From positions 81,390 through 145,389 of the forward strand of contig JAUYTN010000058.1 in assembly GCA_030695205.1 (NCBI GenBank): 64,000 nucleotides of DNA, given 5' to 3'. The position numbers and the translations under genes are program-made. This document shows positions 35,641 to 44,080 of the stretch, piece by piece; position 1 is the first letter of the stretch, and each line of letters begins with the position of its first letter. The notes under the pieces were generated by a model. It did not search any database. It had not been told where the DNA came from and saw only the letters and a program-made list of their open reading frames with translations. The stretch comes from Burkholderiaceae bacterium. GTDB lineage: Bacteria > Pseudomonadota > Gammaproteobacteria > Burkholderiales > Burkholderiaceae_C.

Positions 35641-35658
35641 GCGCCCTGAACTGGGCGC
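35641..35658 (+). promoter_or_regulatory. Short GC hairpin preceding the TPP riboswitch
   Basis: GCGCCC (35641-35646) pairs with GGGCGC (35653-35658) across a 6-nt loop, just after the reductase stop and before the riboswitch. No U-run follows, so it is not a standard terminator. It may stabilise the 5' end of the riboswitch transcript. Confidence 0.35.
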
Positions 35659-35659
35659 G

Positions 35660-35741
35660 CTCGCTAGGGGTGTTGCACCGCAAGGTGCGACTGAGAAAGT
35701 CCCTTTGAACCTGATTGAGGTAATCCTCGCGCAGGGAAGCA
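35660..35741 (+). ncRNA. TPP (THI-box) riboswitch
   Basis: The segment contains the ordered THI-box elements CTAGGGGTG, CTGAGAAAGTCCC, TTTGAACCTGATT, GAGGTAATCCTC and GCGCAGGGAAGC, which match the conserved TPP-sensing aptamer. It lies about 120 bp upstream of a TonB-dependent receptor on the same strand and after the reductase stop. High TPP should turn the downstream gene off, by termination or by hiding the start site. The expression platform is not obvious by eye. Confidence 0.88.
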
Positions 35742-35863
35742 TGCCCACCACACCGCTGTGTTCTCGCACAGGCGCACCTCGCCTCTTGACGGATTGACCA
35801 CCGTCTGCGGGTTGGGTACCCGGTGTGGCGCAAGCCACCCTGCCATTGACCCGACACCGACCA

Positions 35864-38098
35864 ATGGCACACACCAACACACTTCGTTCCCACACGTTTT
35901 TCACCTCACACGCCCGACCAGGTACGCGCGGCTTGCGCCTGCTACCCACCGCCCTTGCTACCCGCCACCTGGTGCTGGCACTGTCTGGCCTCACCCTCAC
36001 CAGCGGGTTGTTGACGCCTGTGGCGCACGCGCAAACCACCCCAGCCGACGCCATGGCTACTTTGGGCACGGTGGTGGTGCGACCAGCGGCCGAAAGCGAA
36101 CCCGCCAGCGTGACTGGGTTTGGCGATGAGACACCCCAACGCACGCCTGTGAGTGTGCGGGTCATTGACGCAGACACATTGGCAGACAACCAGGTCCGGC
36201 GCATGAGCGATGTGGTGCAACTCGATGCATCCGCCTCCGATGCCTACAACGCCATCGGCTACTGGGACCACATCACCCTGCGCGGCTTTGTGCTGGACAA
36301 CACCTACAACCACCGCCGCGACGGTCTGCCCATCAGCGCAGAAACCTCGCTGGGACTGGAAAACCGCGAGCGCATCGAGCTGATGAAGGGCACCAGCGGC
36401 ATACAAGCGGGCACCAGTGCACCGGGTGGGCTGGTCAACCACGTCATCAAACGCCCGACCGAACAGCCCACCCGCCAGCTCCGCCTGGGTGTCAACCAGC
36501 ACGGAAACGCCTTGGCCCACATCGATCTGGGCGGACGGTTTGGCACCGACAGGGCACTGGGCTACCGCCTGAATGTGGCCAGCGAGCACCTGCGCAGCCA
36601 TGTCAACGGCACCAACGGCCAGCGTGAACTGGCGGCATTGGCAATGGACTGGCGTCTGCAACCCGGCCAACTGCTAGAGGTGGAGCTGGAACACTCCCGG
36701 AAAAGTCAACCCGGCGTACCAGGCCTGAGCCTGACGGGCAATGCCCTGCCGGCACCCGACCCGTTCATCAACATCAACACCCAACCATGGAGTCAGCCCG
36801 GCACCATGGCAGGCCTGACTGGCAGCATCCGCTACACCCACGCCATCAGCACCGATTGGAGCTGGAGCGCGCAGGCGTCCAGCCAGCGCCTCAAAGCGGA
36901 TGATTTTCTGGCGTATCCCCTTGGATGCGGCAAACCGTACGAATCTACCTACTGCCCCAACGGCGACTTTGATCTCTACGACTACCGGAGCCTGAACGAG
37001 CGGCGCACCACCCAGGCTCTGCAATGGCAAATCAAAGGCACGCTGCAAGCCGCAGGCACCACCCACCACATCAGCGCCGGGGTGCTCAAAAGCAGGTACA
37101 CGGAAACCGGGCAACCAGGGATGTACCAAGGCGTCGGGACGGGGAATGTATTTTCGCTTGCACCCTCGCCTGCTGGCACTGTCTTTGACGACGAGTACAC
37201 CAACCGCACTGAACGCACCACCGAATGGTTTGCACATGACCGCATCGAGTGGAACGCGCAGCTGAGCACCTGGGTGGGGCTCAGGCACAGTCAGCTGCGG
37301 CGCTCCAGCGTGCGCACCGATGGCTCCCGAGCCACCGACTATGCCCAAAGCTTCACCACTCCGTGGCTGGCGGTGGCGTGGCAGTGGCGACCAGAGACCA
37401 TGGTCTACGCCAGCACCGGGCAAGGCATTGAAACCGCCGTGGCACCGGGTCGTGTGGAGTACACCAATGCAGGCATGCCGCTCGATCCGCTCAAAAGCCG
37501 CCAGTGGGAATTGGGTCTCAAGCACGCTTGGCACAGAGGCGATTTGTCGGCGGCCTTGTTCAGCATCACCCGCCCGCGCGCTGGTAAAGCCGGTGCTTGC
37601 GATGCGCCCGGCAGCTGCACCTTCCAAATGGACGGTGACGACCAGCACAGAGGGTTGGAGCTGACAGCCCGCCAGCGGCTGGGGGCGTGGACATTGGATG
37701 GCTCGGCCATGTGGCTGGCGGCCCAGCGGCGCAACGGGCAGATTGACCCGAGCCTGAATGGCAAGCGCCCGACCAATGTGCCCGACTTCGTGTTGCGCGC
37801 AGGTGCCACACTGGCCATTGCCCAGGTACCCGGGTTGACGGTGCACGCACGCGCCTCCCACGAGGGGCGCCGTGCGGTGGTGCCCGATGGATCGGTGCAA
37901 CTGCCCTCCTGGACACGGGTGGACGCTGGCTTGGCCTACCGCACCCGCCTGTCCAACCAACCCGCCACCTGGCGGCTGGGGGTCAGCAACCTGCTCAACC
38001 GGCGCTACTTCCAGGAATCGCCCTACCAGTACAGCCACGTCTATCTGTTTCCAGCGGCACCCCGCACCGTCAGCTTGGGGTTGGACATGAGCTTCTGA
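35864..38098 (+). CDS. TonB-dependent outer-membrane receptor under TPP riboswitch control
   Basis: This roughly 744-residue receptor has a signal peptide (cleavage near AHAQTT), a plug domain (TPVSVRVIDADTLADNQVRRMSDVVQLDAS, with YWDHITLRGF) and a 22-strand barrel ending in the aromatic signature GLDMSF. By family it resembles siderophore receptors such as FhuE/FepA-like proteins. The riboswitch upstream instead points to thiamine, TPP or a precursor as ligand. GTG 35825 would add 13 residues; ATG 35864 gives the more usual signal peptide. Confidence 0.82.
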   Translation: MAHTNTLRSHTFFTSHARPGTRGLRLLPTALATRHLVLALSGLTLTSGLLTPVAHAQTTPADAMATLGTVVVRPAAESEPASVTGFGDETPQRTPVSVRVIDADTLADNQVRRMSDVVQLDASASDAYNAIGYWDHITLRGFVLDNTYNHRRDGLPISAETSLGLENRERIELMKGTSGIQAGTSAPGGLVNHVIKRPTEQPTRQLRLGVNQHGNALAHIDLGGRFGTDRALGYRLNVASEHLRSHVNGTNGQRELAALAMDWRLQPGQLLEVELEHSRKSQPGVPGLSLTGNALPAPDPFININTQPWSQPGTMAGLTGSIRYTHAISTDWSWSAQASSQRLKADDFLAYPLGCGKPYESTYCPNGDFDLYDYRSLNERRTTQALQWQIKGTLQAAGTTHHISAGVLKSRYTETGQPGMYQGVGTGNVFSLAPSPAGTVFDDEYTNRTERTTEWFAHDRIEWNAQLSTWVGLRHSQLRRSSVRTDGSRATDYAQSFTTPWLAVAWQWRPETMVYASTGQGIETAVAPGRVEYTNAGMPLDPLKSRQWELGLKHAWHRGDLSAALFSITRPRAGKAGACDAPGSCTFQMDGDDQHRGLELTARQRLGAWTLDGSAMWLAAQRRNGQIDPSLNGKRPTNVPDFVLRAGATLAIAQVPGLTVHARASHEGRRAVVPDGSVQLPSWTRVDAGLAYRTRLSNQPATWRLGVSNLLNRRYFQESPYQYSHVYLFPAAPRTVSLGLDMSF

Positions 38099-38158
38099 GC
38101 CACTGTCTACCGATTGACAAAAAACTGCGCCCCTGGATCCGAGGCCATCTGAAGGCAC

Positions 38159-38164
38159 TATAAT
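38159..38164 (+). promoter_or_regulatory. -10 box of the tRNA-Asn promoter
   Basis: A perfect TATAAT hexamer lies 11 bp before the first tRNA-Asn gene, well placed for a transcription start just upstream of the tRNA. No convincing -35 is found 16-18 bp upstream. A TTGACA at 38114-38119 is too far away to pair with it. Confidence 0.5.
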
Positions 38165-38174
38165 CAGTGGCTAT

Positions 38175-38250
38175 TCCCCGATAGCTCAGTCGGTAGAGCG
38201 CCGGACTGTTAATCCGTAGGTCCCTGGTTCGAGCCCAGGTCGGGGAGCCA
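38175..38250 (+). tRNA. tRNA-Asn (GTT), first copy
   Basis: This 76-nt tRNA has an encoded CCA end. The acceptor stem is TCCCCGA with TCGGGGA, D loop AGCTCAGTCGGTAGAGC, anticodon GTT at 38208-38210 (position 34 onward) and T loop GGTTCGAGCCC. It is one of two tandem copies exactly 100 bp apart. Confidence 0.97.
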
Positions 38251-38274
38251 AATTTCACTGTAGGTACCGATTTT

Positions 38275-38350
38275 TCCCCGATAGCTCAGTCGGTAGAGCG
38301 CCGGACTGTTAATCCGCAGGTCCCTGGTTCGAGTCCAGGTCGGGGAGCCA
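38275..38350 (+). tRNA. tRNA-Asn (GTT), second copy
   Basis: This is a second 76-nt asparagine tRNA with the same anticodon and encoded CCA. It differs from the first copy at only two sites, a T/C change next to the variable loop and C/T in the T arm. The 24-nt spacer is AT-rich. A terminator follows directly, so the pair forms one transcript. Confidence 0.97.
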
Positions 38351-38362
38351 AGAAACATGAGA

Positions 38363-38392
38363 GTCAGCAGGTTAGCGCCTGCTGACTTTTTT
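38363..38392 (+). terminator. Rho-independent terminator of the tRNA-Asn operon
   Basis: A perfect 9-bp stem GTCAGCAGG (38363-38371) with CCTGCTGAC (38378-38386), loop TTAGCG, is followed by six T (38387-38392). It lies 12 bp after the second tRNA. It marks the end of the core segment. Confidence 0.9.
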
Positions 38393-38607
38393 GCTTTCTG
38401 GGCGGCTCGTGTCCGACACGTGTCCGAAATTTCCAGGGGGTTTGGTGTGTGTATCTTGAGTACAACACCATGATCAAACTCAGTGGGCTACACCTTTATG
38501 GCGCCAAGGCATGTGCAGGCATGACTTACCTGCCAGTGACTGCGCCTCTGCAAGCAATCACCTCCCACAGTGGCGACAACCAAAGCCAGGAGTCGCACTT
38601 GACCACA
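38393..38607. other. Gene-poor junction between the tRNA block and accessory region
   Basis: No convincing gene is seen here. Near 38408-38430 the heptamer GTGTCCG occurs twice within the context GTGTCCGACACGTGTCCG. Such sequences, next to a tRNA 3' end, could be a remnant of an attachment site or of an integrase gene end, but no integrase reading frame is present. Base composition drops from the preceding core genes. Confidence 0.3.
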
Positions 38608-38862
38608 CTACCAAAGTGCAGAGTCTTTCAGACTCCGAGTCGAGTCCTGCAGGCGCCGTCGGTACACCCAGCGGCCGACAAGTATCGCTAGCCCTGCGAA
38701 CACAGCAGCTGCAAGCAACCACAAGGACGCCACATGCCATGAAATCGCTTCTTCCAGCAGTGCGAGCACGGTGAGCAATACGGCAACTACCCCACATGCC
38801 CAGGCGGCCACATGCCAACGCTGAAGCTTGGCCTTGTGTCCCTTCAGGAACAGCGTCCGCAT
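38608..38862 (-). CDS. Small two-helix membrane protein of unknown function
   Basis: The product is about 84 residues with two hydrophobic helices (WHVAAWACGVVAVLLTVLALL and SLWLLAAAVFAGLAILVGRW) and charged ends RRRLQDSTRS. The ATG at 38862 is used; a TTG at 38901 would add 13 residues. No strong ribosome-binding site is seen for either. It lies between tRNA-Asn and the AlpA-like regulator, a typical place for mobile-island cargo. The family is not recognised. Confidence 0.45.
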   Translation of the reverse strand: MRTLFLKGHKAKLQRWHVAAWACGVVAVLLTVLALLEEAISWHVASLWLLAAAVFAGLAILVGRWVYRRRLQDSTRSLKDSALW

Positions 38863-39126
38863 GTGTAGTCTCGCGATATCTTGTTGAACATTTGCGATCA
38901 ATTATGCAGAAGCCCTGTATGGTTTTCTCGTGCGGGTAACTCGTATCGAATGATCAAGGCGCTTGCAAAAAAGTATCTGACGCGCCTCGTGCTGCTCAGC
39001 CTGGCGCTTCTGCACCGCTCTCTGCGGTCAATGTACGAATGCAGCACGAAATTGATGTGAATCCAGCGAACCGAGAGGAACGTTCCGACGGCACAGTGGT
39101 GGTGTTGCTTCTACCAGAGGTGCGCC

Positions 39127-39357
39127 ATGCAACAGCTTCAAACCAACCTGCAGCCTGATCATCGAGATCAGTCCTCACTTGTCTTTCTGCGCATGCGGTC
39201 GGTCATGAAGATCACGGGGCTTGGGCGGTCAACCATCTATAGGCTGATCGCAAGCAAACAGTTCCCCTGCCCGGTACGTCTGACCTCACATGCTGTCGCT
39301 TGGCGGAGTACCGACATCGAAGCGTGGAGCGAAACCCGCCCGGTAGCGGCTCACTGA
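39127..39357 (+). CDS. AlpA-family phage/island transcriptional regulator
   Basis: This 76-residue DNA-binding protein has FLRMRSVMKITGLGRSTIYRL followed by FPCPVRLTSHAVAWRSTDIEAW, the full AlpA winged-helix pattern. AlpA-type regulators control excision or expression of prophages and integrative elements. An AGAGGTG ribosome-binding site lies just before the ATG. No integrase is present in the window, so the element is decayed or its integrase lies elsewhere. Confidence 0.88.
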   Translation: MQQLQTNLQPDHRDQSSLVFLRMRSVMKITGLGRSTIYRLIASKQFPCPVRLTSHAVAWRSTDIEAWSETRPVAAH

Positions 39358-39381
39358 TTGCACCGCCGAGTGGGGTATGCC

Positions 39382-39756
39382 ATGGGTCTGATCCACGATC
39401 CGAACACAACTCTGTGGAAGCCTGGTGACCTGGTCATCCACGATGCGGACGCCAAGCGCGTGGACATGCTCATGATCGTGCTGGGGGACGATGCCTCAGG
39501 TTTCTTTCGAACGCGATACGCATTCCCTTGGGCACAGCCCAGACCGTGGCGCAGGAAGATCTGGCGCAATACGGTTGAGTGGCTACACGATCCAGCGCGT
39601 TTTGGGATCACCGTCCCACGCCTGACGCAACCCTCAAGCGCTCATGTCCAGGACGGCTCCCAACATCACCAGACCGAGAACCATCCCACCCCATCGCCAG
39701 GTAGTGAATCGGTACCGGTGGTTCAGCCAGATGGCGCGACGAAGTCGGGCAATTGA
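39382..39756 (+). CDS. Hypothetical protein following AlpA
   Basis: This roughly 124-residue protein shows DPNTTLWKPGDLVIHDADAKR and RNTVEWLHDPARFGITVPRL, a pattern I recognise as soluble but cannot assign. The C-terminal third is Ser/Pro/Gln-rich. ATG 39382 is preferred over a TTG directly after the AlpA stop codon. Its last 123 bases overlap, tail to tail, the 3' end of the membrane-protein gene on the other strand. Probably part of the same mobile-element remnant. Confidence 0.5.
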   Translation: MGLIHDPNTTLWKPGDLVIHDADAKRVDMLMIVLGDDASGFFRTRYAFPWAQPRPWRRKIWRNTVEWLHDPARFGITVPRLTQPSSAHVQDGSQHHQTENHPTPSPGSESVPVVQPDGATKSGN

Positions 39757-39933
39757 CAACACGAAAGCCGCCGCCATCAACACCGGGCCGACGACACCGA
39801 GCGACATGCGAGACAGATAAAGCAAAGAAACGCCGACCAGCGGCCATGCCACCGCGTCCAAAACAGCAAGACTTTTCCTGCCCGCCCATTGGGGAGCATC
39901 TTGCCTCGGTTCACGAGCCACCAGAAGCCACAT
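39634..39933 (-). CDS. Small three-helix membrane protein of integrative-element type
   Basis: This 99-residue membrane protein has hydrophobic segments around AWPLVGVSLLYLSRM, VVGPVLMAAAFVLSIARL and GGMVLGLVMLGAVLDM. A perfect Shine-Dalgarno GGAGG lies 6 bp before the ATG on the minus strand, which decides that this frame is expressed. Similar small proteins occur in conjugative elements, but I cannot name a family. The 3' end overlaps the AlpA-following gene. Confidence 0.6.
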   Translation of the reverse strand: MWLLVAREPRQDAPQWAGRKSLAVLDAVAWPLVGVSLLYLSRMSLGVVGPVLMAAAFVLSIARLRRAIWLNHRYRFTTWRWGGMVLGLVMLGAVLDMSA

Positions 39934-40179
39934 GGAATACCTCCTTTTTTAGTCTCTTCAAGAATGCCACATCCCATCCATCGGTTCATTTCGCATGGCA
40001 ACCATGTGTAATTTGTGTTTTACAGCCATCTGCCTCACCGCCTTGAATCGGCCAAAACCCGATACTGCTCGTAACTTATCGGAAGCGTTTGACACCTAAA
40101 AACCATCGACATATTTCCCGATTACCCCACTAAATGGTGAAGGTTGGCAACCGCGTCAGCCAGACATCGGGAGATACCC

Positions 40180-41190
40180 ATGCTGGATCGTGATCAGTTG
40201 GAAACTTTTGCCGTTGTGATTGAGCAGCAGAGCTTTGAAAAAGCGGCGTCTGCATTGAGTATCACAAGGGGCGCCGTCTCTCAGCGAATCAAGGCGTTGG
40301 AAGAATCGCTGTCCACAGTCCTGGTGCTTCGAGACCGACCGGTATCACCCACGCCGGCAGGAGAAGTCCTGCTTCGATACGTGAAGGCGCTGAGAATCAT
40401 GGAAGGGTCTGCCTTGCAGGAACTGGCGCCCCAGCCCAAACTCCATGCGCCCGTTCCGCTTTCCATTGCGGTGAATGCGGATTCATTGGCTACTTGGTTT
40501 CCAGAGGTCTTGAAGGAACTCCTGTTGAGCCAATTGGTTGCACTGGAAGTGATTGCAGACGATCAGGACCACACATCTCAGTTGCTGTCTCGCGGTGAAG
40601 TCATTGGGTGCATATCGACCAGTGCCAAAGCGGCCGATGGTTTCGTGGCCGAATGCCTCGGCGCCATGGAGTACCGCTGCTACGCAACGCCTGATTTCGC
40701 AGTAAGTGCATTTCCAGACGGATTGACTGTTCCATCAGTTCTGGCCACACCCGCCGTCCTTTTCAATCGAAAAGACTCCCTGCATGACGACTTCCTGAAA
40801 AGCCGTTTCGGATTTCCGATAGACCGGTACGCGAAACACTTTTTGCCGTCACCAGTTGCCCTGCTGGAAGGCGTGGCGATGGGTGCAGGCTATGGCCTGA
40901 TACCGAGCACCCAGGCACAACCGGTGGTCGACAGCGGACGGCTCGTGGACTTGTGCCCAAACCACCGGGTCATGGTCGATCTGTACTGGCACCACTGGGA
41001 ACTCGAACCGCCGTTGGCTCACGACGTCACTGCGCTGATCGTCAAGGTGGCTCAACGTGAACTGGTTTCGCGAGCAGTCGAAGAGCCAGTGCTGGTGGTC
41101 GCTGGGTCGGACGACTCAGCGAGAGGACCTCGTCATGCGAGTCCGGCGGTGGCCAGCAACAAAACCAAAGCCGACTGCAACACCCATTGA
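40180..41190 (+). CDS. ArgP/LysG-type LysR-family regulator
   Basis: This 336-residue regulator has an N-terminal winged helix-turn-helix (MLDRDQLETFAVVIEQQSFEKAASALSITRGAVSQRIKALE) with the ArgP-specific ITRGAVSQRI recognition helix and a C-terminal ligand-binding domain. ArgP/LysG proteins sense lysine or arginine and usually control an exporter. A GGGAGAT ribosome-binding site precedes the ATG. The C terminus (about 30 residues, Ser/Lys-rich) exceeds the usual length, and its gene end overlaps the convergent transporter by 75 bp. Confidence 0.87.
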   Translation: MLDRDQLETFAVVIEQQSFEKAASALSITRGAVSQRIKALEESLSTVLVLRDRPVSPTPAGEVLLRYVKALRIMEGSALQELAPQPKLHAPVPLSIAVNADSLATWFPEVLKELLLSQLVALEVIADDQDHTSQLLSRGEVIGCISTSAKAADGFVAECLGAMEYRCYATPDFAVSAFPDGLTVPSVLATPAVLFNRKDSLHDDFLKSRFGFPIDRYAKHFLPSPVALLEGVAMGAGYGLIPSTQAQPVVDSGRLVDLCPNHRVMVDLYWHHWELEPPLAHDVTALIVKVAQRELVSRAVEEPVLVVAGSDDSARGPRHASPAVASNKTKADCNTH

Positions 41191-42378
41191 TGCCGCAAGT
41201 CCAGCCACCAGCGAACTGGCGTCAGCCTGTGTAGACAGCAGGCCTAGCCAACTGGCCGCGTAGACACCGCCAGACGCGATGAGCCCCGCGACCATGGTTG
41301 CCCTGGCACGCTGAGGGGTCAGGTTGATGTCTGCCAGCAAGGCAAAAAAGCAGACGCCGACGCTGGCCAAGTAGACGATGTTGACCGACACCATGGTCTC
41401 CACGATGCCCTGATCGCGCGCGGCAAGCATGGCCCCAATAACGAGCGCCGAAGCTGAGGCAAGCCTTCGCCGCCCTATTCCTGGCAGAGTCGTGCTAATC
41501 GCTGAAGCCATCGCTCGCAAAATCGCCGCTCCGGAACCCAACGCAGCAAGTGACAGTGCGACCAACATGGCAGCCCCCAGACTCCCCGAAAGATGGCCGG
41601 CTGAGCGAGACAGCAACCACGGAATGACTTGCTTGCCATCTGGCATGTCCACCAGCACGCCGGTTGTCTGCATCGCCACCACAACAGCCGTTGGCAAGAA
41701 TCCAATCAGGATCAGCGCCAACCCAGCCGTGGCGCATCCGACCACGGCGCATTGGGCTGTTCGACCAGACATCACGAATTGGTGGTAGTCGGCCCCAGTG
41801 ACGACAAGGAGGCAAACGGCGAGGGACATGGTGCCCATTTGGGTCGGACTGAAGGTATCCAGGTCCTCCACGAACCTAGGCACTGCCTGCCAATAGAGTG
41901 CCAGTCCATCTGCAGCAACGAGGGTGTACACCAGAACCACCCCGCTCAACAGAAGGCAGCCGGCGAAAACACCCGAAGCAATGCGAAGGCTCATTTGCGC
42001 TGCGGCGTAGATCAGAACCAGCACGATGATCAGTCCATACGGATCGGGTGCTCCCAGCAAGCGAGCGACAGCCACACCGCCATGAATCTGCGCGGCGAGC
42101 ACACCCGCCATCCATACAAGGGACAAAGCCGCCACCAAGCCACGCTGTTGCGAGCCGTAGGCACGCCCAAACAGGTCCCACACCGACAAACCAGACTGCC
42201 ACAGAGGTTTTGCCACCACCGCGAGAGCCAGCATGCCCAACCCTGTGGCGAAGCCGTAGATGCTTCCGGCCATCCCGTGTGTCAGGGCCAGTTCTCCGGA
42301 GCCGAACAAGAAGCCGATGCCGTAGCTGGCCGACACCAATAGCGCCGCGATCTGGACGCTGCTCAGGACGCGATCCAT
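41116..42378 (-). CDS. Sodium:solute symporter-like permease
   Basis: This roughly 420-residue protein with about 12 hydrophobic helices begins SSVQIAALLVSASYGIGFLFGSGE. The glycine-rich first helix, GADYHQFVMSG and the late GVCFFALLADINLTP fit the SSS/APC-like transporter fold. The substrate is unknown; an amino acid would fit the neighbouring ArgP-like and ACT-domain genes. The ATG at 42378 overlaps the desaturase stop, so the two are coupled on the minus strand. Confidence 0.65.
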   Translation of the reverse strand: MDRVLSSVQIAALLVSASYGIGFLFGSGELALTHGMAGSIYGFATGLGMLALAVVAKPLWQSGLSVWDLFGRAYGSQQRGLVAALSLVWMAGVLAAQIHGGVAVARLLGAPDPYGLIIVLVLIYAAAQMSLRIASGVFAGCLLLSGVVLVYTLVAADGLALYWQAVPRFVEDLDTFSPTQMGTMSLAVCLLVVTGADYHQFVMSGRTAQCAVVGCATAGLALILIGFLPTAVVVAMQTTGVLVDMPDGKQVIPWLLSRSAGHLSGSLGAAMLVALSLAALGSGAAILRAMASAISTTLPGIGRRRLASASALVIGAMLAARDQGIVETMVSVNIVYLASVGVCFFALLADINLTPQRARATMVAGLIASGGVYAASWLGLLSTQADASSLVAGLAASMGVAVGFGFVAGHRRTRMTRSSR

Positions 42379-43322
42379 CACGTCGCCGCCTTGCTCTGCC
42401 ACTCGGTCGTCACCGCCGTTTGCGTGGTGAAGTAGGCACGACAGATGTGTGATCGATCCTCGAACAAAGGCAACTGACACAGCAGTGTGTGAGCTTCCGG
42501 AAGTCGGTAGTACGGAACTGCTGGCAACAGATGGTGGGTGAGGTGGTAGCCGTTGTTGCGCGGATGAATGATCCAGCGCCAGGGTCCGTGACAGACCATG
42601 TCACGGGTGAAGCCAAACACCCCTCCCGGTAGCAGTCCGAAGTGATCGCACATCTCGCGAAATGTGGTGATGCAATGAAACAGCGTTGCCCGCGAGATCA
42701 ACCACAGCGATACAAAAGCCAAAGCAAAATCGCCGCCACCCAACAGGGCCAGCACACCGACGAGGCTCGCCCACCATCCCATGATGAAGGCTTTGCTCCT
42801 CAAGCTGACCTTCTGGTCGAACAGATGGCCGCCCAGTGACCCGAGCCAATTGGTCCACGAAAGCAGGCACTTTATGTAGCTGACCATCCACGAAGATGGC
42901 AGATGATCCTGACCCGGAATCAGGTCGGGATCGCCTTGCGTGCGGCCCAACTCCAGGTGGTGTTGGAAATGCGTCTCCCGGTATCGGGATAGGCTTGCGA
43001 ACAGCAACGGCGCCACCAGCCCACGGGCTACAAAATCGTTCCGATCTTTGTCTCGAAAAATGTTTCGGTGACCCGCGTCGTGCAGGATGTTGCCCAGTGC
43101 CCGTTGCCGATTGGCGAGTACTAGCACGGACAAGGGAGCGAGCATCACATCGAGCCACACGACGGCGGCAACAGCTCCCACCATGAGCGTCCAGTCGAAC
43201 GCAATATCGAGCAACACGCGTGCGGGACGCAGCTTGAACAACTCGCTGTATGGACTGCCCTGTTCCCTCAGCTGGCTGCGAAGATCGGCCATGTCCGCGA
43301 GGACTTCGGAAGTCGGTGCCAT
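42378..43322 (-). CDS. Membrane fatty acid desaturase
   Basis: This 314-residue integral-membrane di-iron enzyme carries three histidine boxes, HDAGH, HFQHH and HLTHH, with hydrophobic segments between them. It would introduce double bonds into acyl chains or hydroxylate a lipid-like substrate. The ATG 43322 (MAPTSEVLADM) is chosen over GTG/ATG options 16 codons upstream. It is transcribed away from the ACT gene and is coupled to the symporter. A biosynthetic or signal-modifying role is possible. Confidence 0.85.
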   Translation of the reverse strand: MAPTSEVLADMADLRSQLREQGSPYSELFKLRPARVLLDIAFDWTLMVGAVAAVVWLDVMLAPLSVLVLANRQRALGNILHDAGHRNIFRDKDRNDFVARGLVAPLLFASLSRYRETHFQHHLELGRTQGDPDLIPGQDHLPSSWMVSYIKCLLSWTNWLGSLGGHLFDQKVSLRSKAFIMGWWASLVGVLALLGGGDFALAFVSLWLISRATLFHCITTFREMCDHFGLLPGGVFGFTRDMVCHGPWRWIIHPRNNGYHLTHHLLPAVPYYRLPEAHTLLCQLPLFEDRSHICRAYFTTQTAVTTEWQSKAAT

Positions 43323-43479
43323 TTGGACACTCCTTCTCACTGTGCTTTGCCGTGTGGCGCCCGGCGGCAAAAGCAGTTGATGGCGGGAGTCTGTTCCGGG
43401 CTGCGCCAGACGGTAGCAGCAGATCCCGCTTGAACGTCGTGGTTTAGGAACTTTGGCCTCGTGTCAATTCAGCTAAACA

Positions 43480-43496
43480 GACCGCTTTCAGCGGTC
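43480..43496. promoter_or_regulatory. Palindromic site upstream of the desaturase and ACT genes
   Basis: GACCGC (43480-43485) and GCGGTC (43491-43496) form a perfect inverted repeat around TTTCA, in the 266-bp gap between the divergent desaturase and ACT genes. Its size resembles operators of dimeric regulators, including lux-type boxes of about 20 bp. Which regulator binds is unknown; the ArgP-like and LuxR-type proteins nearby are candidates. Confidence 0.35.
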
Positions 43497-43588
43497 CACC
43501 TGCGCACTTGTGCACGCGCCAGATGAACGCCTGCCGCCCATAATCAGCGCCGAAAGCCAACACCATTGCCCTGACAGGAGGACATCGG

Positions 43589-44002
43589 ATGAGCGGAGAA
43601 AAAGACCAAGTTCGGCTGCCGCAGAAGATCGCCCCTGACCTTAGGCCAGAGACCTACGTCTACTGCACCTTCCAGGACCATTGCCTTCCTGTTGACCTCT
43701 CCCCCATCTGTACGTTCAGAGAGTCAGAAGGACTGACGGCCATCGTGGAGCGCTCTCAAGCCGTTCAAGCCAAAGTACCCTACATCTTCGAGGCCAAACT
43801 CATCACGCTCACCGTGCACTCTTCGCTGGAGGCCATCGGCTTCCTGGCCATGATCTCCTCTGCATTGGCCAAAGCGGGCATCCCCTGCAACGCGGTCGCA
43901 GCCTTCCACCACGATCACCTGTTCATCCCGGTGAATCGGGCCGACGATGCGTTTTCGTTGCTGGAGGCTTTGAGCCAAAGCAGCGCGCCAGCAGTGATTT
44001 GA
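43589..44002 (+). CDS. ACT-domain small-molecule-binding protein
   Basis: This 137-residue cytosolic protein has a tandem ACT-like layout: an N-terminal strand region YVYCTFQDHCLPVDL and a C-terminal ACT core EAIGFLAMISSALAKAGIPCNAVAAFHHDHLFIPVNRADDAF. Related stand-alone proteins (COG3602-like) are thought to bind amino acids. A perfect AGGAGGACATCGG ribosome-binding region precedes ATG 43589. The ArgP-like regulator and permease nearby also suggest amino-acid sensing. Confidence 0.78.
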   Translation: MSGEKDQVRLPQKIAPDLRPETYVYCTFQDHCLPVDLSPICTFRESEGLTAIVERSQAVQAKVPYIFEAKLITLTVHSSLEAIGFLAMISSALAKAGIPCNAVAAFHHDHLFIPVNRADDAFSLLEALSQSSAPAVI

Positions 44003-44080
44003 GGAACCGCGTGCATCGGGTCGTCGTCGTTTAGCGCGACTGACCTAGCTGCAGATTTGGTCGCCCTGACCGGATTTCCT

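Noticed and set aside
38114..38119. TTGACA upstream of the tRNA-Asn genes as a -35 box.
   Set aside because: It is 39 bp from the TATAAT box, far outside the 16-18 bp allowed spacing.
36674..38158. A 494-codon open frame on the minus strand within the TonB receptor.
   Set aside because: It is antisense to a clear receptor gene, has no domain logic and is expected in GC-rich DNA.
38950..39060. A 36-codon ORF beginning MIKALAKKYLTRLVLL.
   Set aside because: It has no clear ribosome-binding site or recognisable family, and similar short frames arise by chance.
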